Both the position numbers and the translations under genes were made by a program. A stretch of DNA of 5,005 nt from DATFCK01 sp045809745 (GTDB lineage Bacteria > Verrucomicrobiota > Verrucomicrobiia > Chthoniobacterales > UBA10450): NCBI GenBank assembly GCA_045809745.1, contig JBJMXE010000087.1:1-5005 (forward strand), in the 5' to 3' direction. Of this stretch, positions 1 through 5,005 are shown piece after piece; the stretch's first letter is position 1; each line of letters starts with the position of its first letter. The notes beneath the pieces were generated by a model, which worked only from the letters and a program-made list of their open reading frames with translations, did not search any database and was not told where the DNA came from.

Positions 1-306
1 GCGTCCGGTAGCGGCAAAAATCAGCAAAAGACAGATCCGTAGAATGATGCCGGTAGCGGCGCTGCTCCAAGGCCGGACAATGCGGTTGTTCCAGGCATGG
101 TAAAGACGCCGCACCACGTCTTCTCTAGAGAACGAAACGGGGGCGAGCATAACCAGCACGAGTAGACCTGAGGCCCATGTCCACGGCGGCATCTTTAACC
201 GCCAGCACAGAAGCGACACCACCACTCCGGCGGCCAAGCTGATCAAAAACCAGAAACTTCGCAGCACAATGCGGCGGTCTTCTTGCGGCAGGGAAAGCGG
301 AATCAT
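1..306 (-). CDS. SxtJ-like small membrane protein, 3' end outside window
   Basis: This is an open reading frame of 102 codons from an ATG at 306-304 that runs off the left edge without a stop. The peptide begins MIPLSLPQEDRRIVLRSFWF. It has a short charged N-terminus, then hydrophobic segments at about residues 15-35 and 43-57, a charged loop (residues 60-72, REDVVRRLYHAWN), and a third hydrophobic segment from about 84 to the edge. An R-x-x-Y-x-x-W loop between hydrophobic segments, directly behind a carbamoyltransferase, matches my recollection of SxtJ-family proteins, whose biochemical role is unknown. The start lies 4 bases after the stop of the carbamoyltransferase, so the two are surely co-transcribed and perhaps translationally coupled. 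Only a weak GGAC precedes the ATG. The reading frame and membrane nature are directly visible. The family name is an inference from layout and context, not from an alignment. Confidence 0.7.
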   Translation of the reverse strand, partial: MIPLSLPQEDRRIVLRSFWFLISLAAGVVVSLLCWRLKMPPWTWASGLLVLVMLAPVSFSREDVVRRLYHAWNNRIVRPWSSAATGIILRICLLLIFAATGR

Positions 307-310
307 TTCG

Positions 311-2161
311 TTAGTCCAGGGCGTACTGCGCCTTGTAAGATTCAGCGTCAGCCAGCGAGGCCGGGTCCTGATCCGCTTTCGATAACACGCAATTCTCCAG
401 CACCAGCACATCCATTTCGGTAGCCAGGAAACAATGAAATGCCTCTTCCGGGCTGCCCACAATCGGTTCGCCTCGAATGTTGAAGCTGGTGTTTACAATG
501 ACCGGGCAATCGGTCTTTTCATAAAACCTGCGCATCAGGCGATAGTAACGCCCGTGGCGAATCGGATCCACCGTTTGAATCCGCGCTGAGTAATCGACAT
601 GCGTGATCGCTGGCAGACGTGAACGCGGCACCGAAACGCGGACCCGGAGATCAGAATCTTCCATTCGTTTCATGTCTTCCTGGCTCAATGTTACCCGCCA
701 GCTTTCGCGTACCGGCGCCACTTGGAGCATGTAGGGACTTTCCTCCCCTTCTTTCATCTCGAAAACTTCGTGAGCCCGGTCGTGCAGAACGCAGGGGGCA
801 AACGGCCGGAACGACTCGCGGTATTTGATCTTGAGATTCATCTTTTGCTGCATCTCCGGTGAGCGCGCATCACCGATAATGCTGCGGCCGCCGAGGGCAC
901 GTGGGCCAAATTCCATTTTGCCGTGGAACCAGCCGATCACCTTGCCCTCGTCCAGCGCCGAGGCGACACGATCCAGCAGCTCGGATTCATCCTCGATGAA
1001 ATCGTAAGCCGCTCCCATCGAATCGAGAAACAACTGGATATCGTCATTGGCAAAGCTTGGCCCGAGAAAAGAACCCTTTTGGGCATCGGGCGATTGAACC
1101 TGGCGCGGCTTATCGAGCACGTGATGCCAGGCTACGAGGGCGGCCCCCAAGGCGCCGCCGGCATCGCCCGCTGCCGGTTGGATCCAGATTTTTTCGAACG
1201 GTCCCTCGCGGAGCAACCGACCGTTAGCCACGCAGTTCAAGGCAACACCGCCCGCCATGACCAGGTTAGGCTGATTGGTTAGGCGGTGGGCATGCTCGCC
1301 GGCACGGAGCACCACTTCTTCGCAAACCTGTTGAATGGACGCGGCTAAATCCATTTCCTTTTCCGTAATCATGCTCTCCGGTTGACGGGCGGGACCGCCG
1401 AACAGCTCATGAAATTTCTCCGACGTCATGGTCAGGCCCTGGCAGTAGTTGAAATAGGACATGTCCAAAGATATGGACCCGTCGTCGTTGATCCCGACGA
1501 TCTTTTCGCGAATAACGTCCGCATACTGCGGCTTCCCGTAAGGTGCCAGACCCATCAGCTTGTACTCGCCGGAATTCACCTTGAAGCCGGTGTAGTATGT
1601 AAACGCTGAATAAAGCATCCCTAACGAGTGCGGAAATCGCATCTCCTCCTTTAACTCGATTCGATTGCCGCGGCCCACGCCAACCGAACTGGTGCTCCAC
1701 TCGCCTACCGCATCCAAGGTCAGGATCGCGGCTTCTTGAAACGGCGAAGGGAAAAAAGCACTCCCGCCGTGCGATTCGTGGTGATCCGTGAAATAAAGCT
1801 GTCCCTTAAACGCCGGCCCGAGCTGGTCGTGGATCTTTTCGGGCAAACTCAACTTCAAGTCCGCCCACAATGGCAGCGCTTCCCGGAATGAGGCAAAACC
1901 GTCCGGAGCATAGGCCAGATAGGTTTCGAGTAGTCGCTCGAATTTCACCATCGGTTTCTCATAGAAGGCGACGGCGTTCAGATCGGCCGGTTTCAGCCCG
2001 GCTGCACGCAGGCAGTAATCAATTGCCAGCCGCGGAAAACGAGGGTCGTGTTTCCGCCGGGAAAAGCGTTCCTCCTGCGCCGCCGCGATGATCTCGCCAT
2101 CGCGGATCAGAGCCGCGGCGGAATCGTGGTAAAACGCAGAGACGCCCAATATTGCGGTCAT
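311..2161 (-). CDS. NodU/CmcH/TobZ-family O-carbamoyltransferase
   Basis: This is a complete protein of 616 residues, usual for the family. Such enzymes use carbamoyl phosphate and ATP to form a carbamoyl-adenylate in the N-terminal Kae1-like domain, then transfer the carbamoyl group to a hydroxyl of a sugar, antibiotic or toxin; they are cytoplasmic. The N-terminus MTAILGVSAFYHDSAAAL is the classic family start and fixes the ATG at 2161. Further family motifs are AAQEERFSRRKHD (28-39), HHESH (127-131), VNSGEYKLMGLAPYG (195-209), AGGVALNCVANGRLLREGPF (303-322) and AAGDAGGALGAAL (330-342). The C-terminal domain shows KMEFGPRALGGRSI (415-428), RESFRPFAP (448-456) and VNTSFNIRGEPIV (556-568). 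By analogy with TobZ, H127, H131, D150 and D333 should bind the metal. All are present. The SxtJ-like gene follows 4 bases later. The acceptor substrate is unknown. No Shine-Dalgarno sequence stands before the ATG. Confidence 0.97.
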   Translation of the reverse strand: MTAILGVSAFYHDSAAALIRDGEIIAAAQEERFSRRKHDPRFPRLAIDYCLRAAGLKPADLNAVAFYEKPMVKFERLLETYLAYAPDGFASFREALPLWADLKLSLPEKIHDQLGPAFKGQLYFTDHHESHGGSAFFPSPFQEAAILTLDAVGEWSTSSVGVGRGNRIELKEEMRFPHSLGMLYSAFTYYTGFKVNSGEYKLMGLAPYGKPQYADVIREKIVGINDDGSISLDMSYFNYCQGLTMTSEKFHELFGGPARQPESMITEKEMDLAASIQQVCEEVVLRAGEHAHRLTNQPNLVMAGGVALNCVANGRLLREGPFEKIWIQPAAGDAGGALGAALVAWHHVLDKPRQVQSPDAQKGSFLGPSFANDDIQLFLDSMGAAYDFIEDESELLDRVASALDEGKVIGWFHGKMEFGPRALGGRSIIGDARSPEMQQKMNLKIKYRESFRPFAPCVLHDRAHEVFEMKEGEESPYMLQVAPVRESWRVTLSQEDMKRMEDSDLRVRVSVPRSRLPAITHVDYSARIQTVDPIRHGRYYRLMRRFYEKTDCPVIVNTSFNIRGEPIVGSPEEAFHCFLATEMDVLVLENCVLSKADQDPASLADAESYKAQYALD

Positions 2162-2298
2162 ATCAGTTCAAATATCGGGCCGACGACCCGCGATCACGCT
2201 ACAAGCACGGAAAGCACCAAGCAGGAGGCAAAACTCAGGCGTGAGAAATGAAAACACTGCCGCTGCATGACGGAACAACCAATAGAAACCAGCCGAGC
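2162..2298. other. 137-bp gap between the repeat protein and the carbamoyltransferase
   Basis: This is the only real non-coding stretch. Its right end holds the T-rich tail of a terminator-like hairpin that serves the repeat-protein gene. Its left end is the leader of the carbamoyltransferase gene, so a promoter for that gene would be expected here. I looked for a sigma70-type pair on the minus strand and found only poor matches with wrong spacing, so none is called. A weak imperfect inverted repeat lies at 2174-2194 (CGGG at 2176-2179 against CCCG at 2187-2190), 12 bases upstream of the carbamoyltransferase ATG. It is too short to assign a role. Confidence 0.8.
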
Positions 2299-2313
2299 CT
2301 ATGGCCCCGGCTG
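2274..2313 (-). terminator. Candidate Rho-independent terminator overlapping the repeat-protein stop codon
   Basis: On the minus strand an inverted repeat spans 2313 to 2290. CAGCCG pairs with CGGCTG, and the stem extends inward through a G-U pair and further G-C pairs, with one bulged G, to an AUA triloop. The stop codon TAG (2301-2299) lies within the hairpin. The bases that follow (GTTTCTATTGGTTGTT) are rich in T, but not a clean run. The position fits transcription ending after the large gene, separating it from the carbamoyltransferase. The broken T tract makes efficiency uncertain. Confidence 0.45.
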
Positions 2314-5005
2314 CGCAGTGACCTGGACGTGGTCGAGCATCAGATCGACGTCCTGCGTCGTAGGGGAGGTATCCTGAAAAGTCAGAATCGCAGCAGTGCC
2401 GTCGGCGACAAAGCTGAATGTTTGAGGCACATACGTTGTGCCGTTCCCTGGAGCGAATACTGAGACGCTTTGCGACAGCAGGACACTGTTATTGTTGCCG
2501 GTGACCGTGACTTGGAAACGCTGCTCATTGTGATTCGCGGTCGAGATAGCTCCCGCATCAAACTTCAATGAATACGTCGTATTCGCCGTGGTTTGGAATG
2601 ATTGGCTCAGTGTGCCATTCGGAGTTTGCTGACCGGCGTTGAACACAACGGCCTGTGTTCCGTCGGTAGCCACAAAGGGCGGTCCATTAACCAGCCCCTG
2701 GTTGCCTGCGGCTGTCCAGCCAGTGTAACCCGATTCAAAGCTCCCGTTGGTCAGACTCGCTGCCGGCGCCTGCGCCGTCACTCGCACGTTGTCCAACACC
2801 AGGTCGACATTGAAGGAGGTTTGCGAAACATCCTGGAACGTAATCGTCGCGGTTGAATCGTTCGCGATGAAGGCGAAGTTTTGGGCGATGAAATGGGTGC
2901 CGTTACCCGGCGCGTTCACCGAAATGATTTGCGGCGCGACTAACGTGCCACTCGGACTAACGACACTCACCTGGAGCCGTTGCTGGCTGGTGTTGCTGAA
3001 CGAAATGGCGCCAACGTCAAAAGTCAGAGTGTAATTCTGACCAGGCGTAATGGAAATCGACTGAGATAGAGTGCCACTGGGAGCTTGCTGGCCGACATTG
3101 AACGCCACCGCTTTCGCTCCATCAGTGACCGTGTACGGTGCCCCGGAAACGATCGCCTGGCTACCGGTAGCGGTCCAACCGGCATAATCGAACTCGAAGC
3201 TTCCGTTAGCGGGCACACCTGCCGGCACAACACTGAGAGTTGCGGCCGAACTGGTTGTCGCCGGCTGCCCGGATTGATCCGATACGATTACGTCGTAGCT
3301 GCCCGCATCGCTGTTTTGCACTGGATTGATGGTGAAGCTTGCTGCGTTGGCCCCGGCAATATTGTTCCAATTGGTACCGTCGTTATACCGCCATTGATAG
3401 CCGAGCGTCCCCTGCCCGGTAGCAGTCACATTGAACGTGACGCTTCCTCCGGCCTGCGCAGTCTGGTTCTGCGGCTGCATCGTGATCGACGGACCAGCCG
3501 TGTTCTGGTCGCTCACCTGCACGTGATCGAGCACGAGGTCGACGTTCTGGCTGGTGGTCGACACGTCCTGGAAAATCAGCGTCGCCGTGGCACCGTTGGC
3601 CACGAACATAAAGCTCTGAGGGACATATAACGTACCGTTGCCAGGAGCGTTCACGCTAACGATCTGCGGCCCAAATACGGTGGTGTTGTTAGGCCCGAGC
3701 ACCGACACCTGCAGCCGTTGCTGGCTCTGGTTAACGAACGAGATCGCGCCGACGTCGAAGGTCAGATTGTAGGTATGGCCATTCGCCGTCGCGAAGGTCT
3801 GGCTCAGAACGCCGCTCGGGGTTTGCTGGCCGACGTTGAACGCCACCGCTTTTGCTCCGTCGGTGGTGACATAAGGCGAACCGGTTACGACCGCCTGGCT
3901 CCCGGACTGCGTCCAGCTCGTGTAATCTGACTCGAAACTACCATTGGCCAAAGCGCCCATGGTGGTCACGGTGAGCACCGCGGTCGCACTCGTTACCGAC
4001 GGTTGACCGGAATCGTCCGAAACAACAACGTCGTAACTGCCGGCGTCACTATTTTGGACGGCGTTGATGGTGAAGGTAGCGCCAGTGGCTCCGTTGATGT
4101 CGTTCCAGCTGGTGCCGTTGTTATACCGCCACTGATATTTCACTACGCCCTGGCCCGTGGCCGTTACCGTGAACGTGGCGCCGGTGCCGGCGGAAGCGGT
4201 TTGATTTTGCGGCTGCGCGGTGATGACGGGGCCGATTGTGGCCTGGTCACTTATCCGAACATTGTCCAGCATGAGATCGACGTTTTGGCTGGTGGTTGAA
4301 ACGTCCTGGAACATCAGAGTGGCGCTGGCGCCGGTCGCCACAAACATGAAATTCTGCGGCAAGTAAGCCGTGCCATTCCCCGGTGCATTAACCGTCACTA
4401 TCTGCGGACCGAGTACCGGCGCGTTGTTAGCCCCGAGAACGCTTACCTGTAGCCGCTGCTGGGCCTGGTTGCTGAAGGAGATCGCCCCGACATCAAATGA
4501 CAGGTTGTAGGTGTGACCACTCGTTGTCGCAAAAGTCTGGACCAACACGCCGCTCGGTGTCTGCTGCGCCACGTTGAAAGCCACTGCCTTGGTTCCGTCG
4601 GTCGCAACATAAGGCGCGCTGGCTGCGATCGCCTGGCTGCCGGAGAAGCCCCATCCACTGTAGTCCGATTCAAAACTGCCGTTGGTAAACGGTCCGGGCG
4701 GCGGCTGGACAGCGAGTTGCACGTGATCGAGCAGGAGGTCGACGTTGAATGTCGTAGGAGAAACGTCACGGAAGGTGAGCGTCGTGTTCGTGCTGTCGGC
4801 GATGAACGTAAACTGTTGCGCGACATATCGGGCGCCATTGCCGGGAGCGAAAACCGAGACCGTTTGCGATAACGCCGGGTTCGCCTGGCCCTGACCCTGC
4901 ACCGTGACCTGAAGCCGCTGTTCATCCTGGTTCGCCGAGGAAACCGCACCAGCATCAAAGGTGAGGATGTAAGCCTGGCCAACCGTCGTCGTGAACGTCT
5001 GCGAC
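2299..5005 (-). CDS. Large modular DUF642-like / Ig-like repeat protein, 5' end outside window
   Basis: The frame is open from the right edge to a TAG at 2301-2299, giving 901 visible residues. A GTG at 4902 is an internal valine, not the start: the 34 codons upstream (SQTFTTTVGQAYILTFDAGA...) continue the same repeat. Visible order: partial module A (1-107), B (108-257), Ig-like 1 (258-353), C (354-503), Ig-like 2 (504-599), D (600-752) and E (753-901). Each module runs from NGSFExxYxxW, through DGxxAVxFN, LSQ(T/S)F, TYxLxFDxGAIS and QR(L/F)QV, to APGNG and VDLxLDxVxV. This resembles DUF642 / choice-of-anchor C, galactose-binding-type sandwiches. Composition is rich in Thr, Ser, Asn, Gln, Gly and Val, with no Cys and five Lys in 867 residues, which suggests export. 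No C-terminal anchor is seen, and the signal peptide would be outside. A surface, matrix or glycan-binding role is inferred, and no enzyme domain is visible. The gene is followed by a terminator-like hairpin. Confidence 0.93.
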   Translation of the reverse strand, partial: SQTFTTTVGQAYILTFDAGAVSSANQDEQRLQVTVQGQGQANPALSQTVSVFAPGNGARYVAQQFTFIADSTNTTLTFRDVSPTTFNVDLLLDHVQLAVQPPPGPFTNGSFESDYSGWGFSGSQAIAASAPYVATDGTKAVAFNVAQQTPSGVLVQTFATTSGHTYNLSFDVGAISFSNQAQQRLQVSVLGANNAPVLGPQIVTVNAPGNGTAYLPQNFMFVATGASATLMFQDVSTTSQNVDLMLDNVRISDQATIGPVITAQPQNQTASAGTGATFTVTATGQGVVKYQWRYNNGTSWNDINGATGATFTINAVQNSDAGSYDVVVSDDSGQPSVTSATAVLTVTTMGALANGSFESDYTSWTQSGSQAVVTGSPYVTTDGAKAVAFNVGQQTPSGVLSQTFATANGHTYNLTFDVGAISFVNQSQQRLQVSVLGPNNTTVFGPQIVSVNAPGNGTLYVPQSFMFVANGATATLIFQDVSTTSQNVDLVLDHVQVSDQNTAGPSITMQPQNQTAQAGGSVTFNVTATGQGTLGYQWRYNDGTNWNNIAGANAASFTINPVQNSDAGSYDVIVSDQSGQPATTSSAATLSVVPAGVPANGSFEFDYAGWTATGSQAIVSGAPYTVTDGAKAVAFNVGQQAPSGTLSQSISITPGQNYTLTFDVGAISFSNTSQQRLQVSVVSPSGTLVAPQIISVNAPGNGTHFIAQNFAFIANDSTATITFQDVSQTSFNVDLVLDNVRVTAQAPAASLTNGSFESGYTGWTAAGNQGLVNGPPFVATDGTQAVVFNAGQQTPNGTLSQSFQTTANTTYSLKFDAGAISTANHNEQRFQVTVTGNNNSVLLSQSVSVFAPGNGTTYVPQTFSFVADGTAAILTFQDTSPTTQDVDLMLDHVQVTAQPGP
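2302..2748 (-). repeat. Module E, terminal DUF642-like unit, 149 aa
   Basis: The last unit starts NGSFESGYTGW and ends VDLMLDHVQVTAQPGP directly at the stop codon. Its FDAGAIS, ANHNEQRFQVTV and SVFAPGNG match module A more closely than the neighbouring D. No linker, transmembrane segment or basic tail follows it. Confidence 0.88.
2749..3207 (-). repeat. Module D, DUF642-like, 153 aa
   Basis: The unit starts NGSFEFDYAGW and ends VDLVLDNVRVTAQ, followed by the linker APAASLT. It keeps the B/C-type signature (FDVGAISF, QQRLQVSV, VNAPGNG) but lacks a following Ig domain. It differs from B and C most in the middle (SISITPGQNY, SVVSPSGTLVAPQ). Confidence 0.88.
3208..3945 (-). repeat. Super-module 2: DUF642-like C (150 aa) plus Ig-like 2 (96 aa)
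   Basis: This is a second 738-bp unit, directly abutting the first. The C part (3945-3496) starts NGSFESDYTSW and ends VDLVLDHVQVSDQNTA. The Ig-like part (3495-3208) starts GPSITMQPQNQT and contains YQWRYNDG and NSDAGSYDVIVS. Counting by eye, C and B agree at about three quarters of positions, and the two Ig-like domains at about two thirds. Many of the DNA differences fall at third codon positions. Confidence 0.9.
3946..4683 (-). repeat. Super-module 1: DUF642-like B (150 aa) plus Ig-like 1 (96 aa)
   Basis: This is a 738-bp unit. The B part (4683-4234) starts NGSFESDYSGW and ends VDLMLDNVRISDQATI. The Ig-like part (4233-3946) starts GPVITAQPQNQT and contains YQWRYNNG and NSDAGSYDVVVS, the usual W and D-x-G-x-Y core of Ig-like folds. 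It has exactly the same length as the adjacent super-module 2, with no insertion or deletion between the copies. Confidence 0.9.
4684..5005 (-). repeat. Module A (C-terminal two thirds of a DUF642-like unit)
   Basis: The first visible unit is cut by the window edge and encodes 107 residues, from SQTF to the linker QPPPGPFT. It has DAGAVSSANQDEQRLQV and SVFAPGNG, which pair it with the last module E rather than with B, C and D. It is joined to module B by a proline-rich linker without an Ig domain. Confidence 0.85.

Noticed and set aside
5..60. Direct 11-bp repeat CCGGTAGCGGC at 5-15 and 50-60
   Set aside because: It is short, lies within coding sequence where it encodes AATG twice, and has no flanking mobile-element structure. 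It is probably chance.
923..1282. Plus-strand open frame of 119 codons
   Set aside because: It lies antisense to conserved parts of the carbamoyltransferase and has no recognisable protein features.
2223..2250. AGGAGG on the plus strand followed by GTG (2241) and ATG (2248)
   Set aside because: Spacing is long. The GTG frame stops after nine codons, and the ATG frame runs antisense into the repeat protein without recognisable features.
2198..2272. Short in-frame minus-strand peptide MQRQCFHFSRLSFASCLVLSVLVA in the gap
   Set aside because: It has 24 codons, no ribosome site, overlaps the terminator tail region, and shows no independent support.
2167..2298. Frame-shifted hydrophobic tail after the repeat-protein stop (contains TPEFCLLLGAF and ends AGRRPDI), loosely like a PEP-CTERM signal
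   Set aside because: It needs a frameshift with no sign of one. The preceding linker is aromatic and unlike the modules, and the hydrophobic run is broken by Arg. Chance is the simpler explanation.
3085..3630. Long plus-strand open frame (181 codons) and several similar ones at 2602-4299 and 4513-4872
   Set aside because: They lie antisense to the repeat protein, recur because the repeats recur, and encode no recognisable domain. They are shadows.
4900..4902. GTG as the start codon of the large repeat protein
   Set aside because: The same frame stays open to the right edge, and the upstream codons encode conserved repeat sequence, so this is an internal valine in the QVTVQGQ strand.

Overview
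The window holds three genes, all on the minus strand, so they read from right to left: a very large repeat-built, probably secreted protein (2299-5005, its beginning beyond the right edge), a complete carbamoyltransferase (311-2161), and the start of a small membrane protein (1-306, its end beyond the left edge). Coding density is high. The only gap is 137 bp (2162-2298), and no RNA gene, mobile element or CRISPR array was seen.

The large protein is an array of beta-sandwich modules of about 150 residues. Each opens with NGSFE and ends with a VDLxLDxVxV strand, in the manner of DUF642 / 'choice-of-anchor C' domains. Two 96-residue Ig-like domains sit among them. The visible order is A(partial)-B-Ig-C-Ig-D-E-stop. 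It has no cysteine and almost no lysine, as expected of an extracellular protein, but ends right after the last module with no visible sorting signal. A terminator-like hairpin overlaps its stop codon.

After the gap comes a NodU/CmcH/TobZ-family O-carbamoyltransferase with the expected metal-site residues. Four bases after its stop codon begins a multi-spanning membrane protein that resembles the SxtJ family. Carbamoyltransferase followed by SxtJ (and often a DUF5989/SxtK-like protein) is a known recurring gene order, first named in saxitoxin clusters but also found in many bacteria that make no saxitoxin. These two genes are almost certainly one transcription unit that modifies some sugar or small-molecule hydroxyl group. 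The substrate cannot be read from this window.

The source is probably a moderately GC-rich, Gram-negative environmental bacterium. The Ig-like domain style (QPQNQTxxAGxxxTFxVTATGxGxxxYQWRYN...NSDAGSYDVxVSxxSG) is common in large secreted proteins of Verrucomicrobia and, less often, Planctomycetes or Acidobacteria. Verrucomicrobia is my best guess from style alone. I see no clearly new multi-gene system. The most unusual object is the modular repeat protein, with its exact 738-bp tandem duplication.
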